Assembly (NCBI GenBank): GCA_964407325.1
Contig: CAYOVA010000014.1
Span: forward strand, 1 to 38,358
Length of the DNA: 38,358 nucleotides
Source of the DNA: JAOAFZ01 sp964407325
GTDB lineage: Bacteria; Patescibacteriota; Microgenomatia; UBA1406; GWC2-37-13
Direction: 5' to 3'
The notes under the pieces were generated by a model. That model searched no databases and had not been told where the DNA came from. It was given only the letters and a program-made list of their open reading frames with translations. Each line of letters begins with the position of its first letter. The stretch's first letter is position 1. A program made the translations under genes and the position numbers. Positions 1 to 5,518 of this stretch are shown piece by piece.

Positions 1-288
1 CAGAAGAGTGATTCAAACGAACTGCTGACTCAGGTTCAAACAGGGGGACTGGAAGTATTGCAAACGTCCTATCAGCAAGTTGCGAGTATTGGAGGAACGG
101 TTTTGGGAGCGGCCTCGGAACAAGTAAAAAATACGGCAACCAGCTCAGCACAAATGGTTACTAATAGTCTCTATCAAAGCACAATCGGGAATGTAATACT
201 TCAGCTTTTTAATACGCTCCCAAAAGATGCAAAAAAGGACGTGGTAGAGGATATCTGCGTTGAAACAAAGGAATGCACTATTAAGTAA
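1..288 (+). CDS. C-terminal end of an unknown protein (5' truncated by window)
   Basis: The frame is open from the first base of the window to a TAA stop at 286-288, so the gene begins upstream and about 95 residues are visible. The visible part is rich in Gln, Ser, Thr and Ala (for example YQQVASIGGTV), which suggests a helical or surface-exposed tail, followed by a more charged end with two cysteines (DICVETKECTIK). No family is recognised. A TTG at 58 could serve as an internal start but has no convincing ribosome binding site, so the gene is treated as partial. It ends only a few bases before the promoter of the next gene. Confidence 0.6.
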   Translation, partial: QKSDSNELLTQVQTGGLEVLQTSYQQVASIGGTVLGAASEQVKNTATSSAQMVTNSLYQSTIGNVILQLFNTLPKDAKKDVVEDICVETKECTIK

Positions 289-291
289 CTA

Positions 292-325
292 TTGACATAA
301 TGTACAAATTGTACTCACATTTATA
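292..325 (+). promoter_or_regulatory. Promoter and palindromic operator of antitoxin gene
   Basis: A consensus -35 box TTGACA lies at 292-297. A perfect 13-nt palindrome GTACAAATTGTAC occupies 302-314. An AT-rich -10 region (TTTATAT) lies just before the ATG at 327, though its spacing from the -35 box is loose. A palindrome inside the promoter is typical of autoregulated toxin-antitoxin operons; the antitoxin is the likely binder (inference). Confidence 0.5.
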
Positions 326-326
326 T

Positions 327-605
327 ATGATTATTTCCGCTTCTATCAGTCAATTCCGTAGCAATATCGCTTTATACCTGGAGAGGGTTGTCAGCGGTGC
401 ATCTGTTCTTATACAGGATGAAAAAAAAGGAGCACCCGTTGCAAAAATTCTTCCTGTTGCTACTTTTGACTCACAAATATACGACCAAGTAATTCATAAA
501 TATGCTGGGAGTATAACTCAAGAATCACATCCTGAATGGAGTAGTGCAGATTCGATCCAAGATTGGCTTCATGCATCGAGGTTATCAGATGAAAGAGAGA
601 TATAA
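327..605 (+). CDS. Phd/YefM-like antitoxin
   Basis: A 92-residue protein starting MIISASISQFRSN. The start at 327 is chosen over an upstream ATG at 300 because the Phd/YefM fold begins with this short strand followed by the helix xxxFRSNxxxYLxRVxxG. The next segment, VLIQDEKKGAPVAKILP, matches the family's strand-turn-strand 'v.i...g.pva.l.p'. The acidic, flexible C-terminus (from about residue 60) would be the toxin-binding part. The next gene, 2 nt downstream, is a broken PIN toxin, so this antitoxin is now probably orphaned. It may still repress its own promoter through the palindrome at 302-314. Family assignment is by sequence pattern only. Confidence 0.6.
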   Translation: MIISASISQFRSNIALYLERVVSGASVLIQDEKKGAPVAKILPVATFDSQIYDQVIHKYAGSITQESHPEWSSADSIQDWLHASRLSDEREI

Positions 606-607
606 GT

Positions 608-802
608 ATGTATTTACTTGATACCGATATCCTTATATAGGTTCTAAGAGGTAAACAGTACTCAAAGCAAGTTCAAAAACTCAGTCTAATGGACTGTTTG
701 ATTGCTGCAACTGCTAAAACAAATAAAGCAAAACTAATGACATTGAATGTACGCCATTTTCCTATTAATGATATTTCCCTGGAAGCACCTGAAATTTTGT
801 AG
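608..802 (+). pseudogene. Degraded PIN-domain (VapC-like) toxin
   Basis: The reading frame begins MYLLDTDILI, the standard N-terminus of VapC toxins with the first metal-binding Asp. An in-frame TAG follows at codon 11, where related proteins often have Trp. The same frame then continues VLRGKQ and later SLMDCLIAATAKTNKAKLMTLNVRHF, which matches the C-terminal acidic motif and last strand of PIN domains, ending in TAG at 800-802. About half of a normal 130-residue PIN domain is missing between these pieces. So there is both an amber mutation and an internal in-frame deletion. Toxin inactivation with a retained antitoxin is a common decay route. Confidence 0.75.
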
Positions 803-821
803 CATTTTTCTCTCACCCGAC

Positions 822-850
822 TTCACAAACTCTTGAGATTCTGGTATGAT
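822..850 (+). promoter_or_regulatory. Promoter of the metallo-hydrolase gene
   Basis: TTCACA at 822-827 and TATGAT at 845-850 are separated by 17 nt. The ATG lies at 859, so a transcript starting at the usual distance would be essentially leaderless. Confidence 0.5.
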
Positions 851-858
851 GGGTTCCT

Positions 859-1521
859 ATGGAAATCACATACTTTGGACACGCTTCATTCATGCTAAAA
901 ACAAAAGACTGCAAAATCGTTACCGATCCCTTTCATAATGAAATTGGCCTCAAATTTCCCAAAACAGCGGCAGATATCGTAACTGTTTCACATAACCACA
1001 TGGATCATAATAATAAAGAGGCAGTTGCATCCACAGATGGAAGTGAAGGACCAATGGTCTTCGACTGGCCCGGTGAATTTGAGCGAAAAGGGGTGCGTAT
1101 ATTTGGATTTCAATCGTTTCACGATACTCAAAAAGGTGCAGAACGAGGAGAAAATGTAGTCTTCCGGTTTGAGATAGACGGGCTGCAAGTTGTCCATTTA
1201 GGTGATTTAGGCCATGTTCCCGATGACAAGCTTATTGAAAATATTGGAGAAGTTGACATTGTATTTATTCCGGTGGGTGGATTTTTTTCACTCGATCCCA
1301 AACAAGCTTCTGAAACCATAAAAAAACTGGATCCTTCTATCGTAATTCCAATGCACTATTCTGTTGATGGCTTGACAGCAGAACTCAAAGATAAATTGCA
1401 GCCGTTAAGTGACTTTTTAAAGATTATGGGCGTGGAAAACGTCCAGCCGCTTGAAAAATACGTGGTCAAGAAAGAGGATATTGCTGAAAAGGAAAACGAG
1501 ATTGTTGTGCTTCAAGCGTAA
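859..1521 (+). CDS. Metallo-beta-lactamase-fold hydrolase (UlaG-like)
   Basis: A 220-residue cytoplasmic protein of the metallo-beta-lactamase superfamily, in the small subfamily often annotated as Zn-dependent hydrolase or UlaG-like. It opens MEITYFGHASFML, the usual first strand with the GHAS motif. The metal-binding motif HNHMDH is at residues 45-50. Later ligands are probably in VVHLGDLGH (about 110-120) and PMHYSVDG near residue 168. The physiological substrate cannot be told from the sequence; family members include lactonases and phosphodiesterases. No SD is seen; the promoter box at 845-850 suggests leaderless translation. Length is normal for the family. Confidence 0.8.
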   Translation: MEITYFGHASFMLKTKDCKIVTDPFHNEIGLKFPKTAADIVTVSHNHMDHNNKEAVASTDGSEGPMVFDWPGEFERKGVRIFGFQSFHDTQKGAERGENVVFRFEIDGLQVVHLGDLGHVPDDKLIENIGEVDIVFIPVGGFFSLDPKQASETIKKLDPSIVIPMHYSVDGLTAELKDKLQPLSDFLKIMGVENVQPLEKYVVKKEDIAEKENEIVVLQA

Positions 1522-1561
1522 TTTCTGACTACATTCTTCACCTTATGCCGAAGTAATCGGG

Positions 1562-1607
1562 GAGCGCCGAGTATGTGACCCCTGGTTAGATCACATTCCC
1601 GGCGCTC
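1562..1607 (-). terminator. Hairpin 1 of the GAGCGCCG family, 3' of small ORF 1651-1800
   Basis: GAGCGCCG at 1562-1569 pairs with CGGCGCTC at 1600-1607, and inside it ATGTGA (1573-1578) pairs with TCACAT (1591-1596). It lies about 43 nt after the stop of the minus-strand ORF. There is no U tract, so it may stabilise a 3' end rather than terminate classically. The same stem base recurs at 1923-2031 and 2526-2569. Confidence 0.55.
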
Positions 1608-1650
1608 AAGTGTTTTAGCTCTCCATGGAGCTTTGTTTCAGGCGCGGTGG

Positions 1651-1800
1651 CTACATTGTAGCAACTACTTCAAGCCAGCAAATAAACAAGGCTGGATTGA
1701 ATCTGGGCCAGGGTCTGCCCATGCAGTCAGCATTCCTGCACCACGACAGCTTCGTACAGGGACTGGGTGGGAAAGACTGCGGGCAAATCCTACGAGTCAT
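1651..1800 (-). CDS. Small cysteine-, tryptophan- and proline-rich protein (49 aa)
   Basis: A short ORF with a strong Shine-Dalgarno (AGGAGGAGGA) a few bases before its ATG, which is the main reason to believe it. The peptide begins MTRRICPQSF and has five Cys (residues 6, 15, 21, 26, 41), three Trp and many Pro. It has no signal peptide. A TATACT box lies roughly 45 nt upstream of the ATG (minus strand), and the leader can form an ACCGC/GCGGT hairpin. It is followed by the GAGCGCCG hairpin at 1562-1607. Two more small Cys-rich ORFs with the same layout follow at 2071 and 2605. No family recognised; a disulfide-bonded or metal-binding peptide is possible. Confidence 0.4.
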   Translation of the reverse strand: MTRRICPQSFPPSPCTKLSWCRNADCMGRPWPRFNPALFICWLEVVATM

Positions 1801-1922
1801 AGGAGTCCTCCTCCTGCTGAGGTGCACCGCGATGGTCTGCGGTTGGGGATAGTATAAACGGCAAAAGTGGAAATCGGAATAGGAAGTAGCAAGTTTATAC
1901 GTAAAGAAAGAGTAGGGTAGTG

Positions 1923-2031
1923 GAGCGCCGGCAACGTGGATGGTTTTCCGCGTATGCCTCGAATTACTTCCCTCCGATCACAATGAATCGGCTTTGGGAG
2001 GCAAGTCGCGGGGCATCTGCCGCCGGCGCTC
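1923..2031 (-). other. Long-range inverted repeat 2 of the GAGCGCCG family
   Basis: GAGCGCCGG at 1923-1931 is complementary to CCGGCGCTC at 2023-2031 (9 bp), enclosing about 90 nt. It lies 40 nt after the stop of the minus-strand ORF 2071-2283, the same spacing as the other two family members, and upstream of ORF 1651-1800. Confidence 0.45.
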
Positions 2032-2070
2032 GTGCTCAACTAGGAGCGGGAAAAAGTGCTTTTCAGCTCG

Positions 2071-2283
2071 TTACGAGGAGCCGTTTTTAGGTCTTATTGT
2101 CCAGGTCGTTCCGGTCTCGGTTTTGAATTCGCTTACGCCTTCGAACACCTCGGCATCACCTGCAACTCGGCAGGTAATGAGCGGGCTCTGGAAGAGACGG
2201 CGTTTAACACATTGCCCTGAAATCGGGCAGATACCCCCTCTTGGGCAGGTGAAGTGTTCCTTCCTGTCATTGCTTGGAATCAA
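2071..2283 (-). CDS. Small four-cysteine protein (70 aa)
   Basis: A minus-strand ORF with a TTG start at 2283, chosen because a strong SD (AGGAGGAG) sits 6 nt before it. The frame is also open back to a TTG at 2358, but that start has no SD and overlaps a structured leader. The protein begins MIPSNDRKEHF and contains C-x5-C-x5-C (CPRGGICPISGQC) then a fourth Cys 12 residues later, followed by a beta-rich tail (GTTWTIRPKNGSS). This looks like a small metal- or disulfide-stabilised domain. Codon usage reads as coding throughout. It belongs with the neighbouring Cys-rich ORFs and is followed at 40 nt by a GAGCGCCG-type inverted repeat. Function unknown. Confidence 0.5.
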   Translation of the reverse strand: MIPSNDRKEHFTCPRGGICPISGQCVKRRLFQSPLITCRVAGDAEVFEGVSEFKTETGTTWTIRPKNGSS

Positions 2284-2317
2284 TAGACTCTCCTCCTGTA
2301 TGCTCGCTGCAACGTAC

Positions 2318-2386
2318 CTCTTCACATTCAACGTACCGCGTACGTCATCGTCCCTCAACGTCGAGGTTCGCTTTCATTGTGAAGAG
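2318..2386 (-). promoter_or_regulatory. Three-way-junction leader RNA of ORF 2071-2283
   Basis: On the minus-strand transcript CTCTTCACA (2386-2378) pairs with TGTGAAGAG (2326-2318) as a 9-bp closing stem. Inside are two hairpins: CCTC/GAGG (2366-2353) and ACGTAC-GCG-GTACGT (2345-2331). The SD and TTG start follow about 20-35 nt downstream. A TATAAT-like box further upstream near 2460 could drive it. The layout resembles the island leaders but lacks the CATG loop. Confidence 0.4.
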
Positions 2387-2525
2387 CGAAAAACACCTAC
2401 TAGATTAGTTTGTTGGTGGTTATCGTCCTGCACAATGGAGATTTCAAAGGGAGACCTTATTATACATAGATAATATGTATTTTTCCATCTACAACGCTAT
2501 TTCTTACCTATTTCTTAAGATCGGG

Positions 2526-2569
2526 GAGCGCCGGACAACAGGGATGAAATCATCTTAAGTCCGGCGCTC
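2526..2569 (-). terminator. Hairpin 3 of the GAGCGCCG family, 3' of ORF 2605-2787
   Basis: GAGCGCCGGAC (2526-2536) pairs perfectly with GTCCGGCGCTC (2559-2569), 11 bp, with an inner GATG/CATC pairing. It begins 36 nt after the stop of ORF 2605-2787. The bases beyond the stem, CCCCGAT on the minus strand, match those of hairpin 1. Confidence 0.55.
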
Positions 2570-2604
2570 TATGTTGATGCATGGAATGGGTGAGTGTCAC
2601 ACCA

Positions 2605-2787
2605 TCAGGGTGTAGCAGGACCGAGAATGTGATACTGGCACAGACATTCCAAGCCATGCATTGGAGGCCTTATACATTCATTTTTGCAGAATGCACAAGG
2701 CTTTCTGCAAATTCCCTGCGGTGGTTCCTTCTTGCGAAACAAAGCAAGAAGGCTCACCAACACAAGAAATGCGACGATCCTTTTCAT
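2605..2787 (-). CDS. Exported cysteine-rich peptide (60 aa)
   Basis: The start at 2787 gives MKRIVAFLVLVSLLALF, a clean export signal or membrane anchor, preceded by the SD-like GGAAAGGGA; an ATG 7 codons upstream lacks an SD. The remainder is short and has six Cys in the order C-x3-C-x2-C-x3-C-x9-C-x-C (from ICRKPCAFCKNEC to LECLC), a pattern expected for a disulfide-knotted extracytoplasmic peptide. There is no lipobox. It is divergent from dnaB and followed by the GAGCGCCG hairpin at 2526-2569. I recognise no family. It could be a surface peptide, an effector or a bacteriocin-like molecule; nothing decides between these. Confidence 0.5.
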   Translation of the reverse strand: MKRIVAFLVLVSLLALFRKKEPPQGICRKPCAFCKNECIRPPMHGLECLCQYHILGPATP

Positions 2788-2792
2788 CACAT

Positions 2793-2874
2793 CCCTTTCC
2801 GTGAACATAACGCCGCGTATCGACGTTACGCTTTTTGTACCTGTACAACATAAACCTCAGGTAAGAAAAAAGGG
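2793..2874 (-). promoter_or_regulatory. Possible SD-sequestering leader of ORF 2605-2787
   Basis: On the minus-strand RNA, CCCTTT (2874-2869) can pair with AAAGGG (2798-2793), which overlaps the SD. The enclosed region folds into TTGTA-loop-TACAA (2848-2835) and an 8-bp stem TAACGTCG/CGGCGTTA (2828-2808, one G-U). The closing stem is short, so the fold is tentative. Confidence 0.3.
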
Positions 2875-2901
2875 CTGTTTGTATAAGAGCTGTACACGCA
2901 A

Positions 2902-2929
2902 TTGACATTCCTACTAATTGCAGTAGAAT
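2902..2929 (+). promoter_or_regulatory. dnaB promoter
   Basis: TTGACA at 2902-2907 and TAGAAT at 2924-2929 are 16 nt apart. The ATG at 2939 is only 9 nt beyond the -10 box and no SD is present, so the dnaB mRNA is probably leaderless. Confidence 0.65.
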
Positions 2930-2938
2930 GAATGAGCT

Positions 2939-4285
2939 ATGGCGAATCCCTCCGATGTGCTTAAGGTTCCACCTCACGACGATACTGCTGAAAAATCCGT
3001 ATTGGGAGCTATTCTTCTTGATGCTTCCGCTATTCATAATGTAACCGAGTTTTTGCGATCAGACCATTTCTATAAAAAACCGCATGGGATGATCTTCGAG
3101 GCTATGATTGAGTTATTCGAGCAGCAGCAACCGATTGATATTGTAACCTTGCGCAACCAATTAAGAAGCGATGGCAACCTGAAAGTAGTGGGGGGTCAGG
3201 CCTATTTAACTGAACTTATTGAATCCGTACCTACCAGTGCCTATGTTGAATACTACGGGCGAATAGTCAAAGACCTCTACATGAAGCGCAAACTGATCGA
3301 AATCGCCTCAAAAACAGTGGAGCGGACTTTTATGGATACCGGAGATATCAAGCATATTATGGATGAAGTTGAGTCCGATATCTTCACCCTGGCCCAGCAG
3401 CAGCATTACCGCGAGTTTGTACCATTGAAAGAAGCATTAAGTGACAGTTACGAGCGTCTTGAAGAGTTGCAGAAAACCAAAGATGGTATGCGTGGTGTCC
3501 CTACCGGATTTACCTCACTGGATAACAAGCTTGCCGGTTTGCAGAAGTCGGCTTTGTATATTCTTGCTGCACGACCAGGCGTAGGAAAAACGACATTTAG
3601 CCTCAATATTGCGTTACATGCTGCTTTTAAGGCAAAGCAGACTGTCGGGTTTTTCTCACTGGAAATGAGTAAGGAAGAACTGGTTGACCGGTTGCTTGTA
3701 GGGCATGCTGATATTGATGCGTGGCGCCTGAAAACCGGGAGGTTAACAGAAGAAGATAACCGTAAACTAATAGAGGCGATGGGAGAGCTTTCGGAAGCGA
3801 ATATGTTTATCGACGATACACCAGGTGCTTCGGTTCTTGAAATGCGAACCAAAGCACGCCGTTTAAAATCAGAAAAAAATCTGGGCCTGGTTATTGTGGA
3901 TTACCTTCAGCTTGCTGACCCGGGTCGAAGATTTGAGTCAAGAACCCAGGAGGTTTCCTATATTTCTTTGAATTTAAAAAACTTGGCACGTGAACTGCAG
4001 GTACCTGTGCTTGCCTTATCCCAGCTTTCGCGTTCGGTAGAGCAGCGTGGGACAGGGAAGCCGGTGTTATCCGATCTTCGCGAATCGGGTTCGATTGAAC
4101 AGGATGCAGACGTTGTTATGTTTATCTATAAAGATAATGAAAACGAAGATTTGCTTGATACAGGCAAGAAAATCATCAAAATCGATATTGCGAAGCATCG
4201 TGGAGGAGCAACAGGCGAGATTGAGATGATGTTCCGCGGCGACCGCGTTAAATTCTACGATACGGCGAACAATCTGGTTATTTAA
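2939..4285 (+). CDS. dnaB: Replicative DNA helicase DnaB
   Basis: A 448-residue hexameric 5'-3' helicase that unwinds DNA at the replication fork. The N-terminal primase-interacting domain is recognisable from PPHDDTAEKSVLGAILLD through the YLTELIESVPTSA segment (residues 10-105). The RecA-like motor has Walker A ARPGVGKTTF near residue 211, FFSLEMSKEEL, Walker B LVIVDYLQL near 317, LSQLSRSVEQR, LRESGSIEQDAD and the terminal KHRGGATGEIEM. Length and motif order are normal and no intein is present. It has its own promoter (2902-2929) and is followed convergently by the coiled-coil gene, so it is likely monocistronic. Confidence 0.97.
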   Translation: MANPSDVLKVPPHDDTAEKSVLGAILLDASAIHNVTEFLRSDHFYKKPHGMIFEAMIELFEQQQPIDIVTLRNQLRSDGNLKVVGGQAYLTELIESVPTSAYVEYYGRIVKDLYMKRKLIEIASKTVERTFMDTGDIKHIMDEVESDIFTLAQQQHYREFVPLKEALSDSYERLEELQKTKDGMRGVPTGFTSLDNKLAGLQKSALYILAARPGVGKTTFSLNIALHAAFKAKQTVGFFSLEMSKEELVDRLLVGHADIDAWRLKTGRLTEEDNRKLIEAMGELSEANMFIDDTPGASVLEMRTKARRLKSEKNLGLVIVDYLQLADPGRRFESRTQEVSYISLNLKNLARELQVPVLALSQLSRSVEQRGTGKPVLSDLRESGSIEQDADVVMFIYKDNENEDLLDTGKKIIKIDIAKHRGGATGEIEMMFRGDRVKFYDTANNLVI

Positions 4286-4299
4286 GAAAGTGTCTGCGT

Positions 4300-4782
4300 T
4301 TAATTCGTTTTTTTCTTTTCAAGATCGGTTATTCTGTTTTCGTGATCTTCTATCATATCCCGGTATCCGGTAGTTACTGTCACATCATCCCGCAAATCGA
4401 CAATCTCATTGAGAATATCATCTTTGAACTGGAGGATATTTTCTTTGACATGAGAAACGTCTTCTTTCAAAGCAGCTATATCTTCTTTGACATATGCAAG
4501 TTCTTTTTTCAGGAGAGTAACGTCTTGTTTAAGAAGGGCGACGTCTTTCTTCAAGAGAGCAACGTCTTCTTTCAGAAGGGCGACGTCTTCTTTCAAAGCA
4601 GCTATATCTTCTTTCAGAATGGCAACATCGTCTTTAAGGAGAGCTATTTCTCCTTTGAGTTCATCAAATTTTAAATCAATATAATCAACGAGTGTCTCAA
4701 TCAATTTCTTCGCGATATAGTCGACTTCTTCACGCACAATAAGTCGAACTTCATCTTTGGTGGCATAGTCATTATTGTTCAT
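4300..4782 (-). CDS. Heptad-repeat coiled-coil protein
   Basis: A 160-residue protein whose centre (about residues 40-115) is an almost perfect series of 7-residue repeats of the type LKEDVAL/LKKDVAL. It is therefore predicted to form one long parallel coiled coil, probably a trimer or dimer. The N-terminus (MNNNDYATKDEVRLIVREEV) is helical and the C-terminus returns to a helix with DMIEDHENRITDLEKKK. There is no signal peptide or membrane segment. Similar short proteins are common in Patescibacteria and phages with no assigned function. It has a canonical promoter upstream and converges on dnaB with a 14-nt gap between the stops. Confidence 0.75.
   Translation of the reverse strand: MNNNDYATKDEVRLIVREEVDYIAKKLIETLVDYIDLKFDELKGEIALLKDDVAILKEDIAALKEDVALLKEDVALLKKDVALLKQDVTLLKKELAYVKEDIAALKEDVSHVKENILQFKDDILNEIVDLRDDVTVTTGYRDMIEDHENRITDLEKKKTN
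4436..4650. repeat. Degenerate 21-bp tandem repeats encoding heptads
   Basis: On the plus strand, variants of a cttctttca-type unit recur about every 21 bp, each encoding one heptad of the coiled-coil gene on the opposite strand. Units differ at several positions but near-identical neighbours are visible, suggesting slippage-driven expansion. Confidence 0.6.
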
Positions 4783-4791
4783 GGGAATTCC

Positions 4792-4820
4792 ATTGTATGC
4801 GAAATAAAACAGGATGTCAA
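4792..4820 (-). promoter_or_regulatory. Promoter of the coiled-coil gene
   Basis: On the minus strand TTGACA (4820-4815) and TACAAT (4797-4792) are 17 nt apart. The ATG at 4782 is 9 nt beyond the -10 box, and there is no SD. Confidence 0.65.
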
Positions 4821-4940
4821 TAAGAAAAATGATGTTATTGTATAAAAAATTGAATTTGTCAGGAAATCTGACAACTTCTACAGAAAGTGCAACACTAGAG
4901 AGTTACAGGGAGGCTGTAAATGAGTTATGTCTCGTTATGC

Positions 4941-5495
4941 TTATTCCTCAACAACACCCATATCCTTCACAATGAGCTGGCGAACATAGTCAGCTTTACT
5001 GACTCCGTGCTCACGTGAACGGTGTCCCAGGAATATGTTCATCTCGCGGCTAAGCATAAGATTAAAGCGATAAAGCAGTCTTTTTTTCTTGATATCGGTA
5101 AAGAATGGTTTCATTACCTGATCGAGTTCAACCAGTGTTTTTTCGTTGTATTTGACCATTGAGATCATATTGGTTGATCCCAGCAGAATACTTTCGGGCT
5201 TAATCCTGTCATACAATACTAAGGTCGTTTTGCGATGTTGCATACAGAGGCTGATGCATATACCCAGTTCAACGCCGCTCATCCCCGGAGTTAAGATAAC
5301 AGCATCAGAATTCTTGATTTCGTTGGAAATGCTTACAGAAAAATCCTGTTCTTCCGAGTTGGTAATGGTTCGTTTCGGAGTTACACTCACAGGTTCTGCT
5401 TTATGATTTTTGCTCTCAATATAGCTTATCAAATCGGCATATTCTGCTTTAATTTGACTTTGGTCGGTTTGTGGAGTTAAAATAACTATTCGCAT
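4941..5495 (-). CDS. Nucleoside 2-deoxyribosyltransferase-like protein with C-terminal DNA-binding-like helix pair
   Basis: The start at 5495 (MRIVILTPQTDQ) is preferred; a longer open frame to 5594 would overlap the divergent gene at 5519. The 184-residue protein begins with a Rossmann-type strand, and the segment KNSDAVILTPGMSGVELGI resembles the loop of nucleoside 2-deoxyribosyltransferase or TIR-like folds in which an acidic residue follows a Ser-Gly turn. The later VLYDR continues that pattern. The last 45 residues (LMLSREMNIFLGHRSREHGVSKADYVRQLIV) look like a ribbon-helix-helix domain. This would couple a nucleotide-binding domain to DNA binding. The family call is by pattern only and catalytic residues cannot be confirmed. 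Confidence 0.5.
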   Translation of the reverse strand: MRIVILTPQTDQSQIKAEYADLISYIESKNHKAEPVSVTPKRTITNSEEQDFSVSISNEIKNSDAVILTPGMSGVELGICISLCMQHRKTTLVLYDRIKPESILLGSTNMISMVKYNEKTLVELDQVMKPFFTDIKKKRLLYRFNLMLSREMNIFLGHRSREHGVSKADYVRQLIVKDMGVVEE

Positions 5496-5518
5496 AGAGA
5501 TATATAATACCATAAACC
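5496..5518. promoter_or_regulatory. Shared divergent promoter region
   Basis: Only 23 nt separate the divergent ATGs at 5495 (minus) and 5519 (plus). TATAAT at 5503-5508 serves the plus strand, and overlapping TATTAT/TATATC boxes read on the minus strand. Both messages would have almost no 5' leader, and the two promoters must compete. Confidence 0.5.

Noticed and set aside
1940..2473. 177-residue plus-strand open frame
   Set aside because: No SD or promoter at a usable distance, and no domain-like composition. The minus-strand ORF 2071-2283 in the same place has a strong SD and coherent codons.
2678..3037. 119-residue minus-strand frame crossing the dnaB start
   Set aside because: It overlaps the dnaB promoter and coding start and would read through the leader of the exported Cys-rich peptide.
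4342..4674. 110-residue plus-strand frame rich in Phe opposite the coiled-coil gene
   Set aside because: A mirror of the heptad-encoding repeats; low complexity and no start signals.
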